Assembly (NCBI RefSeq): GCF_016863615.1
Contig: NZ_BOPF01000030.1
Coordinates: 62,001 to 126,000, forward strand
Origin: Virgisporangium aliadipatigenens
Lineage (GTDB): Bacteria > Actinomycetota > Actinomycetes > Mycobacteriales > Micromonosporaceae
Reading direction: 5' to 3'
Length of the DNA stretch: 64,000 nt
How positions within the stretch are numbered: the stretch's first letter is position 1; each line of letters opens with the position of its first letter. Of this stretch, positions 1-8,726 are shown in pieces. The notes under the pieces are model-generated. The model ran no database searches and was not told the origin of the DNA. It was given only the letters and a program-made list of their open reading frames with translations. A program made the translations under genes and the position numbers.

Positions 1-1308
1 TACGAGCAGGCAGACGACCCGGCCGACGATGGAGACATCCCCGCGGACGGTCAGGTCGCCGGCCGGCGCTCGGGGGAGTGGCGCGGCGCCGAGGACGGGT
101 TCCGGGACGACGACGGCTACCGCGACAGCGGACGATGGACACCCGAACAGCCGGCCGGCCAGCACGATGTGCGCTACGCGGCCGGGTACGAGGTTGATGC
201 TCGGGCGGCCGGTGTGCCGGAAGGCTTTGACGTCGACGCTCGGGCGGCCGGTGTTGAGGGCGGCTTTGACGTCGACGCTCGCGCGGCTGGCGTGGCGGAC
301 GGCTATGACGCCCGCGCAGCCGGTGTGCCGGGCGGCGCCGGGCGGCGGGACGCCGGCTGGGAGTACGACGGGTCCGAGGCCGACGGCTGGTCGGACGGGG
401 AGCCGTACGCGCAGGGCGGCCGTGGCGGATTCGGCGCGGACGAGCGTGCTGCCGACGGCTCGTACCGCGGGTCCGACTATGCGTCCGCCGCCGGTCGGGC
501 GCGGCGGGAGCGGGGTGGCGGGGGCGCGGACGGGCGTGACTATCCGGCGGCTGAGGGCCAGGCGGCGTTTGCCGGTCAGTCGATCGCGGGTCGGTCGGCC
601 GGCGATCCGGAGTACGGCGGCCGGGATGCGGACGGGCGTGACTATGCGCCCGCGGGCGGTCAGGCGGCTGGTGCGCGGTCCGCTGGTGCACAGTCCCCTG
701 GCGGCCGGTCAGCGTCCGCGCACGAGTATGACGGCCACGATGCGGGCGGACACCACTATGCGCCTGCGGCCGACCAGGCGGCTGGTGCGCGGTCGGCATC
801 CGGGCGTGAGCGTGGTGGCCGGGAGGTGTCCGGGGCTGACCACGCGGCCGCACCCGGGCAGGAGCGCGCTCCCCGGAACATGCCCGGCCAGGGCTACCGG
901 TCCCCGACCCGCGGCGCCTCCATCCGCCGCACGTCCACCCGCGCCGTCGGCGGCCCCGACGCGGCAGCCGGGCGCTCCGATCGCGGCCGCGACTTCGGGC
1001 CGGCCGGCGAGCAGTCCCGTGGCGGGCACGACCGCCCGCAGGAGAGCCGCAGCGGCGGCCGTCGCCGGGCACAGGAGGCCGCCGGAACGGGCGCCTCGGA
1101 GCCGGCCCAGCCGCCGGCGTCCACCGGTGTCCCGGGTTCCGGAGCCCCGTCGCGTGCGCACGCGATCGGCGCGGCTGTGCGGCGTTCGATGGCGATGCAG
1201 GCGCAGCTCGGAAATGCCCGCGTGGTGCAGGTGTCCGGTAGGCACTCGAGGCACGACTCGGAGCCCGGCGCGGGGCTGAACGAACGCCGGTTCGGCGGTA
1301 ACCGCTAG
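1..1308 (+). CDS. C-terminal part of a low-complexity, disordered protein (5' end outside window)
   Basis: The reading frame is open from the first base, so the N-terminus lies upstream. The visible 435 residues are Gly/Ala/Arg/Asp-rich, with an imperfectly repeated DARAAGV unit around residues 66-110 and further ADGRDYxPA-like units, so the chain is probably disordered. Only the last 60 residues look less repetitive (AIGAAVRRSMAMQAQLGNAR). I recognise no domain. Codon use and GC3 match a real actinomycete gene, and a strong hairpin follows the stop. Function unknown; it could be the tail of a DNA- or RNA-associated or envelope protein. Confidence 0.6.
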   Translation, partial: YEQADDPADDGDIPADGQVAGRRSGEWRGAEDGFRDDDGYRDSGRWTPEQPAGQHDVRYAAGYEVDARAAGVPEGFDVDARAAGVEGGFDVDARAAGVADGYDARAAGVPGGAGRRDAGWEYDGSEADGWSDGEPYAQGGRGGFGADERAADGSYRGSDYASAAGRARRERGGGGADGRDYPAAEGQAAFAGQSIAGRSAGDPEYGGRDADGRDYAPAGGQAAGARSAGAQSPGGRSASAHEYDGHDAGGHHYAPAADQAAGARSASGRERGGREVSGADHAAAPGQERAPRNMPGQGYRSPTRGASIRRTSTRAVGGPDAAAGRSDRGRDFGPAGEQSRGGHDRPQESRSGGRRRAQEAAGTGASEPAQPPASTGVPGSGAPSRAHAIGAAVRRSMAMQAQLGNARVVQVSGRHSRHDSEPGAGLNERRFGGNR

Positions 1309-1320
1309 GCAGGTGAGGTT

Positions 1321-1353
1321 CGCGGCCCCATCCGGATTCCGGGTGGGGCCGCG
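1321..1353 (+). terminator. Hairpin terminator after the disordered-protein gene
   Basis: A 15-bp stem (one G-T wobble) with a 3-nt loop starts 13 nt after the stop codon; the outer arms read CGCGGCCCCA and TGGGGCCGCG. It has no U-tract, as is common for actinomycete terminators. Confidence 0.75.
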
Positions 1354-1410
1354 CTGTATGCGACGCCTGTGCCGGTTGGGGCGGGCGGGGGCTGCAAGAT
1401 CGCCACCAGT

Positions 1411-1457
1411 GCTACGCGTGCCACGTCATTCGTCAGCCATTACGTGGCACGCGTAGC
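1411..1457. repeat. 16-bp perfect inverted repeat
   Basis: The arms GCTACGCGTGCCACGT (1411-1426) and ACGTGGCACGCGTAGC (1442-1457) are exact reverse complements separated by 15 nt. It lies beyond the terminator and just before a 7-bp tandem array. It could be a second terminator or a protein-binding site. Confidence 0.7.
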
Positions 1458-1467
1458 ATTCCCGCCG

Positions 1468-1530
1468 CCGTGGGCCGTGGGCCGTGGGCCGTGGGCCGTG
1501 GGCCGTGGGCCGTGGGCCGTGGGCCGTGGG
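1468..1530. repeat. Tandem array, nine exact copies of a 7-bp unit (CCGTGGG)
   Basis: Nine uninterrupted copies of CCGTGGG fill exactly 63 nt. Seven is not a multiple of three and the array lies upstream of the likely start of the next gene, so I read it as a non-coding microsatellite-like tract rather than part of a protein. Confidence 0.85.
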
Positions 1531-1761
1531 TGCGGAGGTCGCAGGCCCGCGGGCTTCGCAGTGACGCTTCGCTCGCCTCCGGCCATCAAGGCCGAAGGGT
1601 CTGGGCGGCCGCACGGCGCACAACCGCCCCGCATCGCAGCCTTCGGCGCCTTCGGTCCTGGGTCGGGTCGATCGAGGGGACACGCGGTCGGCTCGACCTA
1701 CGCTTCGGGATACATACGGGGTGGGGAAATAGGCGAACGCGTCGGCCGCCTTGTACCGATC

Positions 1762-2343
1762 ATGACTGCTGTTCCGATGCCATCGGCCGCCGCTTGGCAC
1801 CACCGCGATGCCCGGCAAGGGTTCGAAGTCGTGTACTTCCACGCCGTCGAGGAGGGCTACCGCATCGACGGACACACCGCCGCGGTCGAGAACGGCCAAC
1901 CGTGGGTCGTCCAGTACACCATCCTGGTGGACGCTCGCTGGGCAACGCGCAGGGCCAGCGTCACCGGACACTGGTTCACCGGCACCAGGAAGATCGACAT
2001 CGAAGCCGACGGCCACGGTCGATGGCACATCGACGGCGCGTACGCGTCAGCTCTGGACGGATGCCTGGATGTCGACCTGGAGTCCTCCTCGATGACCAAC
2101 GCGCTTCCGGCCCGGCGGCTGGCGCTGCGCATCGGTGACCAGGCCTCCGCGCCCGCGGCATACGTGCGTGCCCTCGACCTGTCGGTCGACCGGTTGGAGC
2201 AGCGGTATGTCCGGGTCACAGACGAGGACGGCGGCCAGCGGTATGACTATTCGGCGCCCGCTTTCGATTTCGGATGCCGTCTGGTGTACGACACGGCGGG
2301 CTTGCCACTGCACTATCCCGGCATCGCGATCCGGGCGTTCTGA
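1762..2343 (+). CDS. Putative glycolipid-binding protein (DUF1089 family)
   Basis: About 193 residues, the usual size of the DUF1089/PF06475 family, which forms a beta-rich fold annotated as glycolipid-binding. Features seen: a conserved-looking start (WHHRDARQGFEVV), a central segment ending HIDGAY, DGCLDVDLE, and a C-terminal YPGIAIRAF. There is no signal peptide. The frame stays open upstream, but that part translates the tandem repeat and is not protein-like, so I take the ATG at 1762 (or 1777). It stands alone, convergent with rpsT. The biochemical role of the family is poorly established. Confidence 0.8.
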   Translation: MTAVPMPSAAAWHHRDARQGFEVVYFHAVEEGYRIDGHTAAVENGQPWVVQYTILVDARWATRRASVTGHWFTGTRKIDIEADGHGRWHIDGAYASALDGCLDVDLESSSMTNALPARRLALRIGDQASAPAAYVRALDLSVDRLEQRYVRVTDEDGGQRYDYSAPAFDFGCRLVYDTAGLPLHYPGIAIRAF

Positions 2344-2699
2344 ACGCTCGAAGACCGGCGCGCCTCTGAGCAGGTCCGGATAGAGCGCGCACCACACCGT
2401 TGCCAAGGCGTGCTGTTCGCCGGGGGTTAGCGGCATGCCTACCTCGGCGGCCGGCAATGCGACGCAACCGAGGACGGAGCCGAAACTCGCGAATAGAGCC
2501 ACGCACGACAGCCGTGGCGCCGCATCAGAAAGCCTCAACCGCCACCGGCGCAGACCACAGCCGCCCGAGCCCACCCCGAGGCGCCGTCCCGGGCAGGCCG
2601 GAAACACAGATACGCCGGCATCGGACGCCTGCCGTCAGGGCAGCGACGTCGATGCCGGCGTCCCGGTCTTACCGCTCAGAGGTCAGCGCCCCCAAGAGG
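2344..2699. other. Intergenic stretch between convergent genes, no clear gene
   Basis: This 356-nt stretch separates the glycolipid-binding gene from the end of rpsT. Several short frames exist on both strands but all overlap the neighbouring genes or lack a ribosome-binding site. A minus-strand peptide beginning MPLTPGEQHALATVW looks protein-like but runs straight into the end of the plus-strand gene. I do not call it. Confidence 0.5.
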
Positions 2700-2969
2700 T
2701 CAGGCAGCGACCACCGTGTGGAGCTTCTTGGCGATGGCCGACTTGCGGTTGGCCGCCTGGTTCTTGTGGATGACGCCCTTGCTGGCGGCCTTGTCGAGCT
2801 TGCGGCCAGCGTCCTGCATCAACGCGGTCGCGGTCTCCGTGTCGCCGGCCGCGGCCGCCTCGTGGAACTTGCGGATCGCAGTCTTGAGCGACGACTTGAC
2901 CGACTTGTTACGGAGCCGGCGCTTCTCGTTCTGCCGGTTGCGCTTGATCTGCGACTTGATGTTCGCCAC
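2700..2969 (-). CDS. rpsT: 30S ribosomal protein S20
   Basis: 89 residues, matching the family length, with the diagnostic N-terminus (M/V)[17 protein letters not shown], the lysine/arginine-rich helices ([14 protein letters not shown]) and the C-terminal [20 protein letters not shown]20 binds 16S rRNA early in small-subunit assembly. The start is GTG; the frame extends 21 codons further upstream, but the family begins exactly at VANIK, and an AGGACGAGG-like ribosome-binding site precedes it. This is a core gene and marks the left part of the window as conserved chromosome. Confidence 0.97.
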   Translation of the reverse strand: MANIKSQIKRNRQNEKRRLRNKSVKSSLKTAIRKFHEAAAAGDTETATALMQDAGRKLDKAASKGVIHKNQAANRKSAIAKKLHTVVAA

Positions 2970-3116
2970 GCGACAGCCTCGTCCTGATCGTTCGGTTGGT
3001 TTCGTGATGGTGCAGCTTGGGGCGGTGCCCAAGGCGCGCGGGACATCTGCACGTCACCTACGCGCGAAGATTCAGGCTACCAGCACCCGGTCTATCGAGC
3101 CAAAACGGTGTGACGC

Positions 3117-4379
3117 TCAGGACCGCAGGAGCGCGGGGGAGGCGTCGGGCTGGCCGAGCGGGATGGCGCTGCCCTTGGCGTAGTCCGCGAACGACCGGTC
3201 CCAGTGGGTGTAGCCGTCCTGCCACTTCACGTGTTCCTCGGTGCCCTTGATGATCACCGGGTCGCCGACCTGGGTCTGGTTGTACAGCCACTCGGCGTCG
3301 GCGTTGGAGAGGTTGGTGCAGCCGTTGGAGACGTTGCGCTTGCCCTGGTCACCCTCGGACCACGGCGCCGCGTGGAGGTACTCGCCGCTCCAGCTCAGCC
3401 GCTGCGTCCAGAACACGTCCTTGCGGTAGCCGCCGGGCCCGTCGACCGGCCGGCCGAACGTGGAGGAGTCGAAGACCTCCTTCTTGTTCTTGATCATCAC
3501 CATCATGTTGCCCGCGTCGGTGGGAGTGGCCGGCTTGCCGAAGCTGACCGGCATGCGGCGCAGCACCTGCCCGTTCTTGGTGATGGTGAGGTGCTTGGAG
3601 GTGTTGTCGGCCTCCATGATGGTCTTGGCGCCGATCTTGAAGTTCATCGTGAGGTCCTGTGCGCCGTAGCGATTGCCGCCGAGCGGAAGCCCGCCGACCG
3701 CGGCCCGCACCTGCACCTTGGTGCCGGACTGCCAGTACTCCTTCGTCCGGAAGTGCACCTCACGGTTGTTCCACCAGTACCAGATGCCCTCCTGGGCCGG
3801 TTCGCTGGTGACGAAGAGCCGCTTCTGCACGGAGGCGCGCTGATCCTTCGGGATGTCGGCACTGAACGACACGATGATCGGCATCGCCACCCCGACGACC
3901 TGGTTGTCGCCGATGACGGTGCTCGCCTTGGCGGTGCTCCCCGGCTTGGCCATCGTCGTGAACGTCGCGGCCTTCGTCGCCGTGCGCCCGTCCGCCGTGG
4001 TCGCCGTGATCTTGGCGGTGTACTGCGTGCCGTACTTCAGCTGCGCCCCCGGCACCCACGCCGACTTGTCCGAGCGCCACGCGCCCTGCACGGGCCCGCC
4101 ATTTGTCTCCACCAACTCCAGCGTGGAGGTGGGCGCATCGGCCTTGTAGGCCAGTTCCAGAGATGTGGGAACGTCCGTAGCCCCGTCGGTCAGCCCGGTG
4201 AACTCCATGGCGACCTGTGGACCGCTGTCCGACGGCGACGCCGCGGCGATGGCCCCGTTGGCCTGGTCGCCGGAACCGGACGACTTGGCGCCGCCGCTGT
4301 CACACGCGACGAGGCCGAGAAGGGCGACTGCCGCGGCGGCTGCCACGCGCAGGTACCGGACCGGGGGGTGCGTTCGCAT
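3117..4379 (-). CDS. L,D-transpeptidase lipoprotein with altered catalytic motif
   Basis: 420 residues. A lipoprotein signal peptide ends in LVAC (Cys26). Two Ig-like beta domains follow (about 55-145 and 150-250), then a YkuD catalytic domain (about 252-400). This is the architecture of mycobacterial LdtMt2, which makes 3-3 cross-links in peptidoglycan outside the membrane. The HAAPWS histidine (336) and catalytic cysteine (354) are present, but the usual SHGC reads SNGC, with Asn at 352. The rest of the motif (CTNLSNADAEWL) is intact, so it may still be active with changed kinetics. It is followed by a paralogue in the same orientation. Confidence 0.93.
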   Translation of the reverse strand: MRTHPPVRYLRVAAAAAVALLGLVACDSGGAKSSGSGDQANGAIAAASPSDSGPQVAMEFTGLTDGATDVPTSLELAYKADAPTSTLELVETNGGPVQGAWRSDKSAWVPGAQLKYGTQYTAKITATTADGRTATKAATFTTMAKPGSTAKASTVIGDNQVVGVAMPIIVSFSADIPKDQRASVQKRLFVTSEPAQEGIWYWWNNREVHFRTKEYWQSGTKVQVRAAVGGLPLGGNRYGAQDLTMNFKIGAKTIMEADNTSKHLTITKNGQVLRRMPVSFGKPATPTDAGNMMVMIKNKKEVFDSSTFGRPVDGPGGYRKDVFWTQRLSWSGEYLHAAPWSEGDQGKRNVSNGCTNLSNADAEWLYNQTQVGDPVIIKGTEEHVKWQDGYTHWDRSFADYAKGSAIPLGQPDASPALLRS

Positions 4380-4472
4380 TGAGAACTCCAGGGTCGTCCT
4401 GCCGGACTTAAGGTGCTTAATCGTGCCCTAAGATTGGCGAACGCGCTGACCCCCACATCCGCCGTCGATGGT

Positions 4473-5654
4473 CTAGACGCCGTATTGATCCCACGGGATG
4501 TCCCAGGCGGTCCAGCCGTTACCCTTCTGCAACGTCCGCTCGGTGCCTTTGACGATCACCGCATCGCCGATCATCGTCAGCTGGAACAGCCACTGCGCGT
4601 TGGACTCGGAGACGTTGACGCAGCCGTGGGAGACGTTGGTGTTGCCCTGCTGCTGCACCGACCACGGCGCCGAGTGGATGTACTCGCCGCCCCAGGTCAG
4701 GCGCTGCGCGTACTGGATGTCGACCCGGTAGCCGTTGGGCCCGTCCGTGGCCCGCGTGTCGAACACCGTCTGCTCGGCCTTCTCCATCACGACCATGTGC
4801 CCGCTCGACGAGGGCGTGCTCGGCTTGCCGAGGCTGACCGGCAGCTCCTTGATCGGCTGTCCGTCCTTCAGCACGGTCATCTTCTTGTTGGCGTTGTCGA
4901 CCTCGATCACGATCGAACGGTCTGCGATCTTGACGGTCGCCGACCGGTCCGTGTCGCCGTACTTGCTGCCGATCGGCAGGCCCGACAGGGCGCTGCGCAC
5001 ACTGATCGTGGTGCCCGGCTGCCAGTACTTCTCGGCCCGGTAGAGCACCATCCGCGGGCTGTGCCAGTGCCACCGCCCCGGCTGCTCCGGCGTCGTCTTC
5101 ACCAGGAGCCTGCGGGCGACGGCGGCCCGCGACGCCTCGGGCACGTCCGACTCGAACTCGACCACCACCGGCATGGCCGTCCCGTAGGTCTGCCCGTTGA
5201 ACAGGTACAGCCCCGAGCCGACCTTCCCGCCACCCGGCCGCGCCATCGTCGTGAACGTCGTGTTCTTCGACTCGGACTCGCCACGCACGCCTTTTGCGGT
5301 GACAGTGGCGCTGTAAGTCCGTTCGAACTCCAAGGGCTTGGCGGGGATCCACGAGGAACCGTCGGCGCGCAGCTCGCCCTCGACGGCCTTGCCCTTGTCG
5401 TCGGTCAGCGTGACGGACGCCACGGTGCCGCCGGTCACGCGCGTGTCGACCTCGGTAGTGATCGGCAGCCCCTTGGTCCCCGCCGCAGGCCCTACCTCGA
5501 ACGTGAACGGAGGCACACTCGCCGTGGGACTCGGCGACGCCGAAGCGGCCTGACTCGCAGGCTGCGCCGCCGGCTTCCGCGGATCGTCCGAGCATGCCGT
5601 CACGCCCAGTGGCAACGTCACTACCAGCGCTAACAGCATCCGTCGTACTGACAT
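4473..5654 (-). CDS. L,D-transpeptidase lipoprotein, canonical
   Basis: 393 residues. A lipobox VTAC gives lipid-modified Cys21. A Ser/Pro/Ala linker, two Ig-like domains and a YkuD domain follow, with HSAPWS and the complete SHGCVN motif (Cys345). It should form 3-3 peptidoglycan cross-links at the outer face of the membrane. The ATG at 5654 is chosen because GGGAG lies 5 nt before it; a GTG four codons upstream overlaps that site. The 93-nt gap to its paralogue leaves room for a separate promoter, so the two may be regulated independently. Confidence 0.94.
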   Translation of the reverse strand: MSVRRMLLALVVTLPLGVTACSDDPRKPAAQPASQAASASPSPTASVPPFTFEVGPAAGTKGLPITTEVDTRVTGGTVASVTLTDDKGKAVEGELRADGSSWIPAKPLEFERTYSATVTAKGVRGESESKNTTFTTMARPGGGKVGSGLYLFNGQTYGTAMPVVVEFESDVPEASRAAVARRLLVKTTPEQPGRWHWHSPRMVLYRAEKYWQPGTTISVRSALSGLPIGSKYGDTDRSATVKIADRSIVIEVDNANKKMTVLKDGQPIKELPVSLGKPSTPSSSGHMVVMEKAEQTVFDTRATDGPNGYRVDIQYAQRLTWGGEYIHSAPWSVQQQGNTNVSHGCVNVSESNAQWLFQLTMIGDAVIVKGTERTLQKGNGWTAWDIPWDQYGV

Positions 5655-5824
5655 CCGTGCTCCCACGTGAACCCCTCCCCGTTGCCGACATCGTGCCCGA
5701 CGGGTCCGACATTCTGCGACCCCGTGACGCGTGTTTCTTAAGGCGGGCCTCAGGTTGCCCGCGGAGGGATAACCGGTTGGGAGCCCCGTCAGGTCGCGTG
5801 CTATGGTTTTGCCCGTTCCAGTGA

Positions 5825-5897
5825 GCGCCGCTAGCTCAACTGGCAGAGCAGCGGACTCTTAATCCGCGGGTTCGGGGTTCGAGTCCCTGGCGGCGCA
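5825..5897 (+). tRNA. tRNA-Lys (anticodon CTT)
   Basis: The cloverleaf closes fully: acceptor GCGCCGC/GCGGCGC, D-arm GCTC...GAGC, anticodon stem GCGGA/TCCGC around loop CTCTTAA (anticodon CTT), and T-arm CGGGG-TTCGAGT-CCCTG. CCA is not encoded. Its 3' end faces the accessory DNA on the right, the usual geometry of a tRNA used as an integration site. I saw no second copy of its 3' end in the window. Confidence 0.95.
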
Positions 5898-6125
5898 CAT
5901 TTGATCATGGCCCTGACCTGGCATTACTTGCCGAGTCGGGGCCATTTTCATGTCCACTGTGGACTGTTGGGTGATCGATGGGTGATCTGTAGCCCGTGGT
6001 ACCACGCGTCATCGGGGGAAATGGCACGGCACGCACCGTCGGGCGACGACACTTCGGGTCGGCTTGGAGTCCGCTTGTCAGCGTGGCGCAAGTACTAAGC
6101 GCCGAGCACCCACGTCGCCCAGTCG

Positions 6126-6600
6126 ATGGTCGGCATTGTGCTTACGCTCCATGTTCTTCTGATCGCAGACCGGGTCGCGACCTGGGTGAGCCGGCATCAC
6201 AGATGGATGCACGTCCTTGTGTTTCGGGACGGCCAATCGGATGTCGGTGGGCCGTCGGAGCTGGCCAACGCGTACGTGTTCTGCGTGCTGGAGCAGTTCC
6301 ACGCCCGGCTGCGCCGCCGGGACATCTTCGCCGCCGCCTCCCTACGCTGGGCGGATCCGGTCGCGCAACTGCTGGACACGACGCCTGGCAGAGCGTCCGC
6401 GGCGGGGTCCTCAACGATCTGCAAACGCCAAGGTCCGCATTGACGCCGACGGCCGCCTACACGCGGACAAGGTCACCGCCGTGGCGGACCCGCCGAGCCT
6501 TGTCGACCTGCCCCGTCGAATGCTCAGGAGGTTGCCGACCAGGAGACGGAGGCCCAAGTCGCGACCGGACGAAAGCCGCATACAGCTGCTCTGAGCAGCC
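6126..6600 (+). pseudogene. Remnant of a Tn3-family transposase
   Basis: Three frames each carry a piece of a Tn3-type TnpA. The first has AYVFCVLEQFHARLRRRDIF and SLRWADPVAQLL. The second, starting near 6377, has DAWQSVRGGVLNDL. The third, from about 6430, has VRIDADGRLHADK and DPPSLVDLPRRMLRRLP. Intact transposases of this family are about 1000 residues with these segments in one frame, so the gene is truncated on both sides and broken by at least two frameshifts or deletions. The catalytic region is missing and it cannot encode an active enzyme. Confidence 0.75.
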
Positions 6601-6944
6601 CACTCTCGTCCGGTACGCACCCACACGGCAGCGATCCGCTCGCCGACGGTGCGGACATCCACCGTTTCTTAACCACGCACCACGGGCCACTGCCGCCCTC
6701 ATCGGTCGGGGGAATGCACCGAGGAGACGGCTCACGGCCCGGTCAGGAGCGTCCTATGCATGCCGACGCAGGTGTGCACGGGCGTCTTACCGCTGCATCC
6801 TCAGCGGCGGTGGGGTAAGTACCCAGGTGATCGTCGTGCCGCCGGGTTCGACCGCGAACTGCCGGGCTGCGTGCCTAGCAGATCGTGTGGCGCCGGAGCG
6901 GGCGAATATTCTGGCCGGAACCGAAAAACGCGGCTGAAGCTGCC

Positions 6945-6977
6945 GGTGGGACCTCTCCCGAGAGGAAAGGTCCCACC
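6945..6977. terminator. Hairpin, possible terminator
   Basis: A 10-bp stem (GGTGGGACCT / AGGTCCCACC) encloses a 13-nt loop. A second 9-bp hairpin (CCGGCGTCG / CGACGCCGG) lies at 7017-7040. Both sit downstream of the leftward gene that ends at 7145, suiting termination of that transcript. The rest of 6601-7144 shows no convincing gene. Confidence 0.5.
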
Positions 6978-7144
6978 CGCGCCGCTCGGAAAGCATCGCC
7001 GGCGCCCAGTAGACCGCCGGCGTCGTCTTACCGACGCCGGGCATTCTCTCCTCAGGCCATCGACTCCGCCCACCCCGCCGTCCCCCTGCTGCCCCGATTG
7101 TCCGTGCTGATACTGCCGCGTTCGTTGCTGGAGCTGGCTGCCGG

Positions 7145-7576
7145 TCAGTCGGGGCGCACGAGCATGTGGGCACGGCGGGTGGCCGGGTTGGCGGCGATGA
7201 GGGCGGTCTCGCCGACCTGGATCCAGGAGCGCTGGTAGTCCGCGCCGCCGTGGAACTGGCCGGCGCACTGGCAGACGCAGTCGTTGCCGAGGGCTTCCTG
7301 GCAGCGCACGTCGCAGCGCTGGTTCTCCAAGTAGTCGAGATGGACGTGCACGTGGCCGAACCGCTCGGCGAGGCCGGTCACGACCAGCCGCAGGTGCGTG
7401 CGGGCGAGGGTCCACTTCCCGCCGGCGTACTCGAGGCGGATCCGCGCGCCGAGCTGCTCGTGCAGCCACCAGCGGTTGCCCCTGCGATCGCTCGGGTCGT
7501 AGGGCATCTTGACCACGACGCGGCCCCGGACCGGCCGCCAGACGGCGGACAGTGGCGAGGCGCCCATGTCCAGCAT
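7145..7576 (-). CDS. Conserved-looking hypothetical protein with cysteine cluster
   Basis: 143 residues with no named domain. The N-terminal half is beta-rich (GRVVVKMPYDP, ARIRLEYAGGKWTLARTHLRL, HVHVHLDY). It is followed by a cysteine cluster CDVRCQEALGNDCVCQC and a C-terminal part that recalls mobile-element accessory proteins. The cysteines (C-x3-C-x8-C-x-C-x-C) could bind zinc. An internal ATG at 7507 is a possible alternative start, but it would remove part of the first strand. The gene stands alone between decayed DNA on both sides. Confidence 0.6.
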   Translation of the reverse strand: MLDMGASPLSAVWRPVRGRVVVKMPYDPSDRRGNRWWLHEQLGARIRLEYAGGKWTLARTHLRLVVTGLAERFGHVHVHLDYLENQRCDVRCQEALGNDCVCQCAGQFHGGADYQRSWIQVGETALIAANPATRRAHMLVRPD

Positions 7577-7783
7577 TCTGCCGAGCCGGCCCCACGGCGT
7601 ACATCAGTAACTTCCGATGCAATGCACGGGCGGAGAGTCGAGCGCGCCGCCCACGCCGAGCGGTTGAACCGGCTACGGCCCCACCCCCGGATGACCAGCC
7701 GACGCGACCTTGCTAGCGAGCGCCAGGCGGACTGGCAAGGTCTGGCTATTCGACGGCGATGAGTTCGCCTGAGGCCTACCGGT

Positions 7784-7806
7784 CTGGTGAGATCGCCTAT
7801 TCAACT
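7784..7806. repeat. 23-bp direct repeat, copy 1
   Basis: CTGGTGAGA-T-CGCCTATTCAACT differs from copy 2 (10694-10716) at one base. The two copies bracket a 2.9-kb segment holding the LexA-boxed broken gene and the sigma operon. A short hairpin (GTCCCGTATTCGGGAC) follows this copy. The rest of 7577-7992 shows no convincing gene. Confidence 0.6.
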
Positions 7807-7992
7807 GTCCCGTATTCGGGACGGAGATCGCGCGGGTTGCCACGGAACGTATTGCGACCGCGGTGACCGATCTGGACTGGGCGCGACCCAGCCGGGCGAG
7901 GTCGGCTCAGCGCCACGGCACTAATGGCCGCGCAGCCGCCGCCTGCGTCACCACGCCGCGGTCCGTGTCAAGCTAGACGAACGCAATTATCA

Positions 7993-8008
7993 TCGAACAC
8001 GCGTTCGA
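7993..8008 (+). promoter_or_regulatory. LexA (SOS) box
   Basis: TCGAAC-ACGC-GTTCGA matches the actinobacterial LexA operator exactly in both arms. It ends 9 nt before the GTG start of the next small gene, so the operator would overlap the core promoter and the mRNA is probably leaderless. A homologous gene at the other end of the window has a box at the same distance. Confidence 0.75.
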
Positions 8009-8017
8009 TATGGTCGC

Positions 8018-8282
8018 GTGGTGGAGACCGCGGGGAGATGGTGGAACGGCACGTGGGGTCGCCTGGCCCGGCGCGATGTGTTCCTCCGCGTAGGTCAAAC
8101 TGTGGGAAGTCGAAGCCCGCGCAGGTGGCGCCGACGGAACCTCCCGGGTGTGGCGGTTCCTCTCCGAGGAGGAAGCCCTCGCCTTCGCTGCGTGCTGCAT
8201 GTCCCGGCGGATGGCGGGATCTCCAGCACGACGACCCGCTGGCCGTCCCCGAGGCAGTCGCCGAGGGCGGTCGAATCCATGA
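8018..8282 (+). pseudogene. Frameshifted copy of a LexA-controlled small gene
   Basis: The first frame (GTG start) gives MVETAGRWWNGTWGRLARRD then VFLRVGQ. A one-base shift near 8100 leads into LWEVEARAGG...WRFLSEEEALAFA. Joined, the two pieces align with the protein encoded at 59200-59490 (VETREHWWNGLWG, RRDVWLRY, LWEIEARRAG). It is therefore a broken paralogue, unless ribosomal frameshifting restores it; I see no obvious slippery heptamer. Function of the family is unknown; the perfect SOS box suggests DNA-damage induction. Confidence 0.65.
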
Positions 8283-8726
8283 GCGGCCGACCTAGGGCCG
8301 CTCCCAACGCCCGGACCGTGCCCATCGACCCGCCGACGTCCGGTCAACCGGGCCGACGGATCTTCTCTGTGGTGATGCCAGCACCCATCTGTCGAATATT
8401 ATTCATAGAGCCGTGTGGACGAAGGATGGCGGCCTTATGAGTGTTGTTACGCGGACTGCGCACTGAAGCACGCGGCAACCGCCGAACAGGCTTGGCCGAA
8501 GACTCGGTTCGGCAACGTTGTTGCGCCATCGACCGGGCACCTATGGAAGATCGGTGAGTATCGTGCTACAGCCGTGTGATGGCAATGTGCGGTCACCCCA
8601 GATATGGTCAAAAAGGACTAAGGCCCTGCCGTCAAGATTTTTCTTCGTTGGACTGGACGCTTCCTATCGCCTATGACTTCTTCCTTGTGTCCCCGGCACG
8701 CTGCCTGGAGCGAGGAGATGCACGCG
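8283..8726. other. Intergenic stretch, no clear gene
   Basis: This 444-nt stretch contains only short frames without ribosome-binding sites. Its right part should hold the promoter of the following three-gene sigma operon, but I could not pick out a confident -35/-10 pair. Confidence 0.4.

Noticed and set aside
1369-1761. N-terminal extension of the glycolipid-binding protein
   Set aside because: It translates the 7-bp tandem array and low-complexity sequence; the family begins near 1762.
3204-4382. Long plus-strand frame (392 codons) opposite the first L,D-transpeptidase
   Set aside because: Its product is His/Arg/Val-rich without domains; the minus strand encodes a full lipoprotein with clear catalytic motifs. 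It is a GC-driven shadow, like the one at 4413-5633.
5876-5900. Second copy of the tRNA-Lys 3' end as attR inside the window
   Set aside because: I looked for GAGTCCCTGGCGGCGCA and parts of it downstream and saw none; the other end is probably beyond 64 kb.
6787-7173. Minus and plus frames around the two hairpins at 6.9-7.1 kb
   Set aside because: They translate hairpin arms and low-complexity DNA and have no ribosome-binding site.
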